In this document: positions 1 through 7,263 of the stretch, piece by piece
Layout: every line of letters begins with the position of its first letter
How positions within the stretch are numbered: the stretch's first letter is position 1
IMG/VR virus record: IMGVR_UViG_3300009285_005222
Span: 1 to 23,616 of that record
DNA: 23,616 nt
Reading direction: 5' to 3' (one strand)
From: a virus
Program-made: the position numbers and the translations under genes
The notes under the pieces: model-generated
Told to the model about the DNA's origin: nothing
The model's input: the letters and a program-made list of their open reading frames with translations, nothing else
Databases searched by the model: none

Positions 1-390
1 AAGGACAACAAGGCGACGGGCGAGAAGGATTCCAGGATAAATCGCCGAGGCCGTCTCGTCTCGGATATGACCGCGCTCAAAAAGGAATATCAAAAAGTCT
101 GGTCGGAGATAATGTTCGTGGAGGCGATGGACGAAAACGGCAGGCCGATCCTGGACAAGAAGACGGGCAAGCCGAAAATGGTTCCCGCGCTTGATGAAGT
201 TACGGGGGAAAAATTAACCCGCTTAACGGCGCGCTTGCGCGTGTCCACGTCCTCACGCAATACGCAGGAATTCCAAACCGCGCTAGCGTATGCGTTCGGG
301 AAACCAAAGGAAGAGATTGAGGGAAATCTCAAGGGCGAAATCGTTCTTCGGATAGTCCGCGAGGAAACAAAAAAAACCGATGGCGACTGA
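1..390 (+). CDS. Terminase small subunit, C-terminal part (5' end outside window)
   Basis: This is probably the DNA-recognition subunit of the packaging motor. The reading frame is open from the first base of the window through to the stop at 388-390, so the ATG at 67 is likely internal and the true start lies upstream. About 129 codons are visible. The charged, helical C-terminal half ends in an 'AYAFGKPKEEIEG' block followed by a short beta-like tail. That layout resembles the C-terminus of many small terminases of HK97-type phages ('RAYGKPK' blocks). It overlaps the large terminase start by 11 nt, the usual terS-terL arrangement. Position is the strongest argument; the sequence alone is only suggestive, and the N-terminal DNA-binding domain cannot be seen. 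Confidence 0.6.
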   Translation, partial: KDNKATGEKDSRINRRGRLVSDMTALKKEYQKVWSEIMFVEAMDENGRPILDKKTGKPKMVPALDEVTGEKLTRLTARLRVSTSSRNTQEFQTALAYAFGKPKEEIEGNLKGEIVLRIVREETKKTDGD

Positions 391-1645
391 ACTGACCGTT
401 CACTTGCGAGTCCTGCATCCGAAGCAGGAGTTAATCAAAGCGTCAACTGCCAAGCGGATAATAGTCCGCGCTGGTCGGCGCGGCGGCAAAACTGTATTTG
501 CCGCTGATTGGGCGGTGGACAATTTTCTTGACGGGAAGCGCGTCCTGTATGGTGTGCCGACTTCCGACCAGTTGCAGAAATTTTGGTTCGAGGTGACGCG
601 TGCGCTTGCGGAGCCAATCGAAGCGGGGGTATTCAAGGTGGACAAAACCATGCACACCATTGAAAGGCCAGGGACAGAGAATCGCATCCGCGCCAAAACC
701 TGTTGGAATGCGGATACCCTGAGGGGGGATTACGCCGACCGGCTTGCACTGGATGAGGTCCAACTTATGGCAGAGGATACGTGGGGAACGGTGGGCGCGC
801 CTATGTTGTTGGATAATAATGGCGACGCGCTTTTTATCTATACCCCGCCGTCACTCCATTCTCGCAGTACTAGCAAGGCCCGCGACAAAGGCTGGATGAC
901 AAAATTCACCAAGCAACACGCCAACGATCCGAAAGGACGCTGGAAGATATTTTCGTTCACGTCGCATGACAACTCATACATTTCCGCCGAGGCGCTGGAT
1001 GATATTACCGAGGACATGAGCGCGACTGCGATCCGGCAAGAAATTTACGCGGAGGACATGGATGAAGCGCCGGGCGCGTTGTGGCATAGGCAGAAAACGC
1101 AAATCGGGACTCAGTGGATTTTGGGACTGGATGATAACCGCGTTTTCAAAACGCCCGAATTGATTCGGGTTGTGGTGGGAGTAGACCCGTCCGGTTCGTC
1201 TACGGGTGACGCGTGCGGTATAATCGGGGCTGGCATGGATAACAACAAACACCATTACACGCTGGAAGACAATAGCATCCAGGGCAGCCCGGACATGTGG
1301 GCGCGTGAGGCGTGCAAGACGTACCACAAATTAAAAGCGGACGTGATGGTCGCTGAGAAAAATTACGGCGGCGAGATGGTCGAAAAGGTTATCCGTGACA
1401 CCGATCCGACAGTCAACGTGAAACTCGTAAGCGCGACGCGCGGGAAGGCCGTCCGCGCCGAACCAATTTCAGCACTGACCGAGCGCGGCACGGATCACAT
1501 GGTAGGAAGTTTCCCATCGCTGGAAGACGAATTGTGCCTGTGGGTTCCGGGCGATGCCAGCCCGAACCGATTGGATGCTAAAGTCTGGGCGGATACGGAA
1601 TTAGGGGCAGGACTCAGCCCGTTGCAACTCGTGGACTATGCGTGA
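380..1645 (+). CDS. terL: Terminase large subunit (packaging ATPase-nuclease)
   Basis: This is the motor protein that translocates DNA into the prohead and cuts it. The 421-aa product has an N-terminal ATPase with a Q-like adenine motif (HPKQ, residues 13-16), Walker A GRRGGKT (32-38) and Walker B LALDE (122-126, E126 probably catalytic). The C-terminal RNase H-fold nuclease shows acidic residues in VGVDPSG (D269), VAEKN (E326) and NRLDAKVW (D399). The length is close to the short end of the family. The start at 380 follows a purine-rich GAGGAA and overlaps the preceding gene by 11 nt. The portal gene begins 8 nt after the stop. Motifs and neighbours agree, so the identification is firm. Confidence 0.95.
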   Translation: MATELTVHLRVLHPKQELIKASTAKRIIVRAGRRGGKTVFAADWAVDNFLDGKRVLYGVPTSDQLQKFWFEVTRALAEPIEAGVFKVDKTMHTIERPGTENRIRAKTCWNADTLRGDYADRLALDEVQLMAEDTWGTVGAPMLLDNNGDALFIYTPPSLHSRSTSKARDKGWMTKFTKQHANDPKGRWKIFSFTSHDNSYISAEALDDITEDMSATAIRQEIYAEDMDEAPGALWHRQKTQIGTQWILGLDDNRVFKTPELIRVVVGVDPSGSSTGDACGIIGAGMDNNKHHYTLEDNSIQGSPDMWAREACKTYHKLKADVMVAEKNYGGEMVEKVIRDTDPTVNVKLVSATRGKAVRAEPISALTERGTDHMVGSFPSLEDELCLWVPGDASPNRLDAKVWADTELGAGLSPLQLVDYA

Positions 1646-1653
1646 GGTAAACA

Positions 1654-3255
1654 ATGGCAATTTTTGGTATACCAACTCGAAAGGACATCGCCGCGCTGAA
1701 AGACGAACTCGACGCGCTGAAAGCGGAGCGATATAAATATCAGCCCTGGCAACTGGAAACAGCCGAGGCGGAAAAGTGGAATCAGCCAGACCCAAGCGTT
1801 TATAAAAACCAGGCAGACCTATATCGTACCCTGTCCTGGGTGATGACGGCGGTTGACATCACTGCGTCCACCACCGCGCTTGTCCCATTTTCCGTAATGT
1901 CGGCAGTCGGGGAACAAGAGCCGAGGGAAATTGTCAATCATCCATTCGAGATGCTATTGCGTCACCCAAACGAACTTGATTCGCGTTTTGAATTCCTGTA
2001 CGCCACCGTCGCGTTGTGGAAATTGACAGGCAACGCGTATTGGTGGCTTAATCGCGCAAATGAAAACGCCGCGCCGACTGAGATGTGGGTCATCCCGTCG
2101 CACATGATTGAGCCTATCCCGGATGGGCGGATGTACCTGGACGGGTATGCCTACTCGCCAGGAAACGGAAATACTATCGCGCTGGAAAATTGGGAGATTG
2201 TAGACTTCCGCCGCTTCAATCCGTTCTCGCGTTTTCGCGGCCTATCCGCCATTGAATCGTTGGCGTTGGTCGCACAGGGCGACATTGGGATGCAGGAATA
2301 CAACACAAAACTATTCAAGGATAAGGGTGGGCAACTGTCCGGTATTCTCGCGTTCAAATCCATAATCGAAACAGATCAATGGAAAAAAATAAAACAGGAC
2401 AAGCGCGACGCGGCCAGCAAGCGCGAGGACATGATGCTAAACGGCGTGGGCGATGGTGGGGTAGAATGGCTACAAAACGCGTTCACGCAAAAAGATATGG
2501 AATTTTTGGAAGGCCGCAAATTTAACCGCACCGAGATTTACGGCGCGCTTGCGCCTGGCCTGGAATCCATGACCGACCCGTCTGCAACTGAGGCCAACGC
2601 TAATGCGGGCGAGCGCGTGTTCATGGGGAAAAACATTTACCCGATGCAGGTGATGATGGCGGAGAAAATCAGCAATTCTATTCTGCCCGCCTATGGTGAA
2701 AATCTGATTGCAGAATTCGAGGACGTGCGTATCTCTGACCGCCAATTGGAATTACAAGAACGCGCGGCAGACGAAAAGATTATGACGCTTAGGGAACTTC
2801 GCAAAACCTACAATCAACTTGAACCTCTTGGAGACGAACGCGACGATCTGCTTCCCGTCCAAATCACCGCGCAGACTGGGCAACCCGAATCACCCGCGCC
2901 GGTTATTGTGCAATCTAATCAGCCCGACGTGGACCAGACCCAGCCTGATACGATCCAGGGACAAGAGCCGCCCATAGACGCGGACAATCCCGACGCGGAT
3001 AACAACGCGCTGAAGGCCGACCTGGACAAGTGGAAACGCATCGCGCTCAAAAAGGTTGGCAAGGCTGTTCCATTTGAATCGTTTGAAATACCGGACGGGA
3101 TGCGGTTGGAGATTACCCGCGCCTTGTCTGCCTGCAAGTCCGAAGCGGATGTGCGCGGTGTGTTCGCCAAACACGCGGCGGCGAAACCGAAGGCCAGTGA
3201 TGTGCTGGAATTGGCGCGCGCGATGAACCGCGCGGTGGAAGAATTGGCGAAATGA
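1654..3255 (+). CDS. Portal protein, HK97 family
   Basis: The dodecameric ring at the capsid vertex, through which DNA is packaged and ejected. The 533-aa product has the hallmark HK97/lambda-type portal blocks: YRTLSWVMTAVDITAS near residues 52-67, then HPFEMLLRHPNELDSRFEF and the LTGNAYWWLNR segment, followed by the stem/wing region with GLSAIESL. The C-terminal part (about 405-533) is proline/aspartate-rich and then helical, probably lumenal or barrel-crown sequence. The start lies just downstream of a GAGG Shine-Dalgarno region at the end of terL. The stop overlaps the next ATG (ATGA), pointing to translational coupling with the morphogenesis gene. Confidence 0.93.
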   Translation: MAIFGIPTRKDIAALKDELDALKAERYKYQPWQLETAEAEKWNQPDPSVYKNQADLYRTLSWVMTAVDITASTTALVPFSVMSAVGEQEPREIVNHPFEMLLRHPNELDSRFEFLYATVALWKLTGNAYWWLNRANENAAPTEMWVIPSHMIEPIPDGRMYLDGYAYSPGNGNTIALENWEIVDFRRFNPFSRFRGLSAIESLALVAQGDIGMQEYNTKLFKDKGGQLSGILAFKSIIETDQWKKIKQDKRDAASKREDMMLNGVGDGGVEWLQNAFTQKDMEFLEGRKFNRTEIYGALAPGLESMTDPSATEANANAGERVFMGKNIYPMQVMMAEKISNSILPAYGENLIAEFEDVRISDRQLELQERAADEKIMTLRELRKTYNQLEPLGDERDDLLPVQITAQTGQPESPAPVIVQSNQPDVDQTQPDTIQGQEPPIDADNPDADNNALKADLDKWKRIALKKVGKAVPFESFEIPDGMRLEITRALSACKSEADVRGVFAKHAAAKPKASDVLELARAMNRAVEELAK

Positions 3256-3995
3256 AACGAGACACCCTCCTCCGCTTCATCCGCCGCGCCGCGCAGGCGG
3301 TCCCATCTGTTGTGGAGCATCTGAGCGCGGATGCAAAAAACATGCTGGCGCTAAAGGTTGGCGAGACGGGCGACTATAACGAATATCTGCAAAGCATAGA
3401 AGTTCTTGTCCAGAAACTTTATGATTACGGATTAAGCGAATCGGAGTTCAAGGAACAATTCAAGGCTTTGATAGTCGCGCAACTTATGGCGGCATACAAT
3501 AGCGCATGGTTTGACACAATGGACACGGACGAGATACCGGATTATCTGGACGAGGGCCTGCGGGAGGAGATAAAAAAACAATATGGGTATGTCAATAGGT
3601 ATTACGAAGACATAGTAAAAGCGCGCGGCCTGGCAATGGGAATTGCTTTGCTTTTGTCGCGTGCCAGTCTGTGGGCGGGCGCGGTTGTGGGGGCATACAG
3701 TAACGCGATCCTGCAAATCGCAACCGTGGAAGGTCCAAAACCAGATACGCCAATATTGGAAAATCTTGTTTGGCGTTTGGGCGCAACTGAACAGCACTGT
3801 AAAGAATGCTATTCGCTGAATGGGATAGTGGCGTCCGCGGGTGATTGGGGGAGAAGCGGATTCCGTCCGCAAATGCCGCCTAACGAAATGTTATCCTGTG
3901 GCGGCTGGCGTTGCGATTGCTCGCTTCTGCCATCTCTGGAAATAGCAGATGCCGACGCGGCAGAGCGATTGAATCAAATAGCGGCAGGTATCTAA
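3252..3995 (+). CDS. Phage head morphogenesis protein (Mu gpF / SPP1 gp7-like minor capsid protein)
   Basis: A minor capsid protein thought to sit with the portal and assist head assembly or DNA ejection. The 247-aa product is helical for about 150 residues. It ends in the recognisable family signature: W-R-L-G-A-T-E-Q-H-C-K-E-C-Y-S-L-N-G followed about 30 residues later by CGGWRCDC. The cysteines at 183, 186, 216, 221 and 223 look like a metal-binding cluster, typical of Mu F-like proteins. Coupling to the portal stop by a 4-nt ATGA overlap and the position right after portal support the call. A short hydrophobic stretch near 124-150 (GLAMGIALLLSRASLWAGAVV) may be a buried helix rather than a membrane segment. 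Confidence 0.8.
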   Translation: MKRDTLLRFIRRAAQAVPSVVEHLSADAKNMLALKVGETGDYNEYLQSIEVLVQKLYDYGLSESEFKEQFKALIVAQLMAAYNSAWFDTMDTDEIPDYLDEGLREEIKKQYGYVNRYYEDIVKARGLAMGIALLLSRASLWAGAVVGAYSNAILQIATVEGPKPDTPILENLVWRLGATEQHCKECYSLNGIVASAGDWGRSGFRPQMPPNEMLSCGGWRCDCSLLPSLEIADADAAERLNQIAAGI

Positions 3996-4528
3996 TGCAG
4001 ATTAGATTTAAAATTGAAGGCCTCGAAAACATCAGATCGTTTTTTCTGGATGTTTCAAGAACTGTCCCGCACGTTGTCATTAATGCCATTGCGGAACATT
4101 TGAAAAACGCGCTACAGCAAGACCGGGCGCAGTATAAATACATTAGCCGCGCATCTGCTTATGGTTCAACGGGCGCAACGTTTGAAAATGGGAATCCCGT
4201 CCCAGATGGATATTTCAGCGCAAAGCAATTCCGTTATGTCATGGCGAAAATTACAGACGGCACTATGACTCCCGGAACAGAAAACAGGACAGGGAAAAGC
4301 GCGGCAGGATGGGGGTATAATCCAATTGCAGAGGGGGAGAATACAGGATACATTACCAACCAAACCCCCGGCGCGTATTACACCACGAGCGACATTGGTC
4401 AAGCGCGCCAACCCGCAAAAGTCGGGTGGTTAAAAAACTCCATCGTCATTGCAAAAAACATTGTCGGCGCATTGTCGGCGGCAAAAGACGCGGTTGACAA
4501 ATTCATAATTTCATCGAAAGGAAAATAG
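3995..4528 (+). CDS. Putative neck / gp10-like structural protein
   Basis: A 177-aa protein. The ATG at 3995 was chosen because it overlaps the preceding stop (TAATG) and because the residues before it in the same frame are only antisense-like filler. It opens with a small beta-alpha unit (MQIRFKIEGLENIRSFF) followed by a helix, then a polar, glycine/tyrosine-rich region (YGSTGATFENGNPVPDGY) and a C-terminal helix. This layout resembles the HK97 gp10-like proteins of phage necks and minor tail proteins. However, the gene sits before the protease rather than after the connector, so its role is uncertain. It is the last gene before a 190-nt non-coding island. Confidence 0.45.
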   Translation: MQIRFKIEGLENIRSFFLDVSRTVPHVVINAIAEHLKNALQQDRAQYKYISRASAYGSTGATFENGNPVPDGYFSAKQFRYVMAKITDGTMTPGTENRTGKSAAGWGYNPIAEGENTGYITNQTPGAYYTTSDIGQARQPAKVGWLKNSIVIAKNIVGALSAAKDAVDKFIISSKGK

Positions 4529-4541
4529 CCTCTTGTTTTTG

Positions 4542-4550
4542 TGGTATACT
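4542..4550 (+). promoter_or_regulatory. Extended -10 promoter candidate
   Basis: TGGTATACT at 4542-4550 is a TGn-TATACT extended -10 element, one mismatch from the TATAAT consensus. No convincing -35 box lies 16-18 nt upstream, which is acceptable for extended -10 promoters. Transcription would begin near 4557 and read into the hairpins and terminator described below. It lies 14 nt after the preceding gene's stop, in an AT-rich patch. Confidence 0.4.
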
Positions 4551-4567
4551 ATTTTTGGTAGGAGATT

Positions 4568-4589
4568 GGCCAAACTAAAAAGTTTGGCC
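4568..4589 (+). other. Perfect 9-bp stem-loop
   Basis: GGCCAAACT (4568-4576) and AGTTTGGCC (4581-4589) are exact reverse complements separated by AAAA. Only three T residues follow before CC, so it is a poor terminator. It would form the first helix of a transcript starting near 4557. Confidence 0.6.
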
Positions 4590-4653
4590 TTTCCGCAAGG
4601 AATAATCGAGATAACCCTATTCAAACGCTGAGAGGCTCTTTGCGAGACCGGAA

Positions 4654-4722
4654 ATGGTAAACAAAGGCGACGCGTACAGGAAACTGTATGTGTCGCCTTT
4701 TTGTTTTGGAGCATGCAGATGA
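4654..4722 (+). CDS. Possible 22-codon leader peptide spanning the terminator
   Basis: A short open frame (MVNKGDAYRK...FGACR) starts at ATG 4654, runs through the whole terminator hairpin and ends at TGA 4720-4722. That stop overlaps the protease ATG (4719) as ATGA. The geometry would let a translating ribosome unfold the terminator and couple to the next gene. There is no good Shine-Dalgarno sequence before it (GACCGGAA only), and a 22-codon frame can arise by chance, so it is listed as a possibility only. Confidence 0.15.
   Translation: MVNKGDAYRKLYVSPFCFGACR
4663..4707 (+). terminator. Strong intrinsic terminator, GAAA-capped
   Basis: The arms 4663-4679 and 4684-4700 pair over 17 positions (15 Watson-Crick pairs, two G-U pairs) around a GAAA tetraloop (4680-4683). 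The 3' arm runs into TTTTTGTTTT. On the opposite strand the arm is followed by TTTGTTT, so it may work in both directions. It sits directly before the protease Shine-Dalgarno sequence, in the middle of what is otherwise a continuous late operon, so read-through or antitermination must occur unless a downstream promoter was missed. Confidence 0.8.
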
Positions 4723-5573
4723 AATTACCGCCCAAAATCAGAGAAGCAATCAAGGCCGTCACCGACGCGCCGAATTTGCGCGGGGACGAACAGCAAACCT
4801 GTCGCAACTGCAATTATTTTAAGTACATGCCTACCGATGGAAGTGATTTTGAGGGCGTCTGCAATCTTCACGAATTCACCGCGAAAGAAGTCTGGGTGTG
4901 CGATGATTGGGAATTAATCCCGCCCTCCGAACCCGCACAAGTGGAAAGCGCAGTCAAAGCCATCGGGGATTGGGAACTTGAAATTCGCGCCGTGCCATTT
5001 GGTGTAGACCGCGAAAAACAATCGTTTGACGCTGAAACTAATTATATGCTTGAGGAGTTTCAGACGCCCGTCGTTACATACCACCACGGAATCAATCCGG
5101 GCAGAAAAGGTATGCAGGTCAACCCAGTCATCATCGGAAAAACAATCAGCGTAGAAAAGCGGGCAGACGGGATTTGGATTCGTGTCCTACTTGACAAGAC
5201 TTTGGATTTTGCCCGCCGCGTATGGGAAGCGGCGAAAAAAGGACTGGCCGTTGCATCCTCCGATTCAATTGCACATTTGGCGCGGCTTGAGGTGAACGGA
5301 CGGGAAGAGTTTTACGATGGCGAAAAGCCAGGCAGAATTTCTGTCTGGCCGCTGGCGGGTGTGAGTTTGTGGGATTCGGGCAATGGAAATTTTCGTCCCG
5401 CCTCCCCGAACGCCATCGCCCTGCCTGCCATGAAAGCGATTTATCGGGAAGCGGGACTCCCCTTCCCGGACTTCAATCCCCATGACGCTTTACCAGAGGC
5501 CGCGCGAGCGGCGGGGAAGCGCACAAGGGAACAGGCACTTGCTTATTTAATCACCATTCCTAACGAGGAGTAA
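4719..5573 (+). CDS. Prohead maturation protease, HK97-like, with N-terminal four-cysteine domain
   Basis: Serine protease that trims scaffold sequence from the capsid protein during head maturation. The 284-aa product has a likely catalytic His in YHHG (H122/H123), a Ser in ASSDS (S180/S181) and the following I-S-V-W-P-L-A-G-V-S-L-W-D core strand typical of the HK97 family. Residues 28-64 form a separate small domain with CxxC (C28, C31), C48 and C61 in a CDDW context, suggesting a metal- or cluster-binding knuckle. The start at 4719 is preferred over the ATG at 4713 because GGAG (4708-4711) then lies 7 nt upstream. The major capsid gene follows after 7 nt, as expected. The role of the cysteine domain is unknown. 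Confidence 0.82.
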   Translation: MKLPPKIREAIKAVTDAPNLRGDEQQTCRNCNYFKYMPTDGSDFEGVCNLHEFTAKEVWVCDDWELIPPSEPAQVESAVKAIGDWELEIRAVPFGVDREKQSFDAETNYMLEEFQTPVVTYHHGINPGRKGMQVNPVIIGKTISVEKRADGIWIRVLLDKTLDFARRVWEAAKKGLAVASSDSIAHLARLEVNGREEFYDGEKPGRISVWPLAGVSLWDSGNGNFRPASPNAIALPAMKAIYREAGLPFPDFNPHDALPEAARAAGKRTREQALAYLITIPNEE

Positions 5574-5580
5574 AACAACC

Positions 5581-7197
5581 ATGAAAGATCAACTCAAGAA
5601 ACTCCGCGCGCAAATCAAAGTGTTGGCCATCAAAGCCGACCTGACCGACGCGGAGGACGCCGAACTGAAAAAGATGATGGCGCAAGCCGTCAAACTCGAA
5701 GGCCAGATCGAAGCCGCCGCGCTCGCCGCGAAGGGCGACGAAGCGGAACAGGCCGAAGCCGAAGCCGCGAAGAAACTGGAATTCGACGCCGCGCTCAAGG
5801 CTGAAAAGGTCAAGTGGGAAGCCGAGGCCGCGAAAGGACGCCGCCTGCCGATGGGCGACGGCGCGCCACATCAAACGCGATTTGCGGATACCCTGAAATA
5901 CGATTATCTGTCTCCCGGCGATCTTGGCCTGGCGATTCACCTCGCCAACGGACTCTCCCGCGCCAACACCGCAGGGATTGACGTGCGGCTTGGCCAGGGC
6001 GCGCTGAAAGCCCTCGCCATCAAATTGATCGAGGACACACGCGATTTTGGACATGCCGCCCTCGGACGAGGCTATTCGCTCAAGGCGATGTCCGAAGCGG
6101 GTCTGTCGCTAGACAAGGACGCGTATAAGGACGACGCGGCGATGAAGGCCGTTACCGATCCGATGTACACCGGCGGCACGACCGAAGGCGGAAACTGGGT
6201 GCATACCTCCTACAGCCGCGAGTTGTGGGCGGCATTGCGCGCCCCTACCGCCGTGCTTGGAAAACTTCCGGTGCAGATCATCCCGGACGGTTCTAAGTCC
6301 GCGACTATCCCATTGGAAGGCACTGATTTGACTTGGTACTCCGCCCCCGAAGCGACTGCGAGCGACACGACTTTGCTTGTCCCGTCCGCGACGGTTGGCG
6401 GGACGCAGATCACCACGCCCACCAACAAAGAAATTACCGTCGGCAAAATGGGTGCGCGCGGCCTGTACAGCGGCGAGTTGACCGAAGATTCCATTATCAA
6501 CTTCGTCCCGCAACTCCGCGAACAATTGATCACCGGCGGCAACGAGCAGTTGGAACACGCTGTAATCGATGGCGACACCGAAACGGCCGCGACCACCAAT
6601 ATCAACCACATCGGCGGCACGCCCACTTCGACGGGCATCAGCCGCGATCTTTTCCTGATTTTCGATGGATTCCGCAAATTGGCGCTCGTCACCAATACCG
6701 ACAACTCCGTTGCAGGCGGCGCGCTGACCGAGGACGATTACCTGGATACCATGTGGCTAATGGGTACGGCTGGACTGGCCGGTGCAGACCTCTCCAAGTG
6801 TGGTTTCATCATTGACCCGAACATCTACAAAAAGTCGCTGAAATTAGCGACTTTGAAAACCAAAGACGTTTGGACCCAAGCCACGATGGAAAGTGGCGTT
6901 CTCACGAAACTGTGGGGCTACGACATTTTCGCCTCGTGGTTCATGCACTACAAATCGACCGTCCGCAAGGCAAACAGCGCGGGCAAAGTGGATCAAACCA
7001 CCGTCGCGAACAACACCTACGGCTCGATTCTCGGCGTCCGTTGGGATCAGTGGCGGTTCGCGTACAAGCGCCAGATGACCATCGAGACGACCCGTATCGC
7101 CAACGCCGACTCCTACGAGATCGTTGCCTGGGCACGCGTCGGACTCGGCTACCGTGACACGGAAGCCTCTGCCATTTCCTATGGCATCACCGTCTAA
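5581..7197 (+). CDS. Major capsid protein, HK97 fold
   Basis: Forms the icosahedral shell. The 538-aa product begins with about 85 residues of charged, alanine-rich heptad-like helix, which fits an HK97-type delta/scaffolding domain to be removed by the protease encoded just upstream; the switch near residue 85-90 (AKGRRLP) is a plausible boundary but no cleavage site can be read with certainty. The rest has the layout of HK97-like capsid proteins: an E-loop-like segment with WVHTSYSREL and KLPVQIIPDGSKSATIPLEG, a long spine helix region (LREQLITGGNEQLEHAVIDGD), and an ending RIANADSYEIVAWARVGLGYRD. GAGGAG lies 9 nt before the ATG. Even, GC-rich codon use suggests strong expression. Confidence 0.92.
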   Translation: MKDQLKKLRAQIKVLAIKADLTDAEDAELKKMMAQAVKLEGQIEAAALAAKGDEAEQAEAEAAKKLEFDAALKAEKVKWEAEAAKGRRLPMGDGAPHQTRFADTLKYDYLSPGDLGLAIHLANGLSRANTAGIDVRLGQGALKALAIKLIEDTRDFGHAALGRGYSLKAMSEAGLSLDKDAYKDDAAMKAVTDPMYTGGTTEGGNWVHTSYSRELWAALRAPTAVLGKLPVQIIPDGSKSATIPLEGTDLTWYSAPEATASDTTLLVPSATVGGTQITTPTNKEITVGKMGARGLYSGELTEDSIINFVPQLREQLITGGNEQLEHAVIDGDTETAATTNINHIGGTPTSTGISRDLFLIFDGFRKLALVTNTDNSVAGGALTEDDYLDTMWLMGTAGLAGADLSKCGFIIDPNIYKKSLKLATLKTKDVWTQATMESGVLTKLWGYDIFASWFMHYKSTVRKANSAGKVDQTTVANNTYGSILGVRWDQWRFAYKRQMTIETTRIANADSYEIVAWARVGLGYRDTEASAISYGITV

Positions 7198-7214
7198 CCT
7201 ATATTTCGCGTGAT

Positions 7215-7239
7215 GGCGGGAGGGGCGTTCCCTCCCGCC
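7215..7239 (+). other. GC-rich intercistronic hairpin after capsid gene
   Basis: GGCGGGAGGG (7215-7224) and CCCTCCCGCC (7230-7239) form a perfect 10-bp stem with a GCGTT loop, 17 nt after the capsid stop. No U-tract follows, so it is unlikely to be an intrinsic terminator. A role in protecting the 3' end of capsid mRNA or setting stoichiometry is inferred. Confidence 0.7.
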
Positions 7240-7263
7240 GGACGTGATAGGAGAAAAAATCAA

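Larger units (their letters stand above)
4557..4707 (+). ncRNA. Candidate structured small RNA between head genes
   Basis: About 150 nt lying between an extended -10 promoter and an intrinsic terminator, with no substantial coding frame. It contains a perfect 9-bp stem GGCCAAACT / AGTTTGGCC with an AAAA loop (4568-4589), then TTCC-GCAA-GGAA (4591-4602) with a GNRA tetraloop, then an imperfect hairpin GGCTC-tttgc-GAGaCC near 4634-4649, then the terminator. I recognise no known RNA family; the hammerhead core is not matched. It could be a free small RNA, a structured leader or antiterminator for the downstream capsid genes, or simply a terminator region. The start and promoter are inferred from sequence only. 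Confidence 0.4.

Noticed and set aside
4557-4707. Hammerhead or other self-cleaving ribozyme
   Set aside because: The CUGANGA and GAAA core elements are not correctly spaced; CTGAGAG at 4627 has the wrong core order. Kept only as an unclassified RNA candidate.
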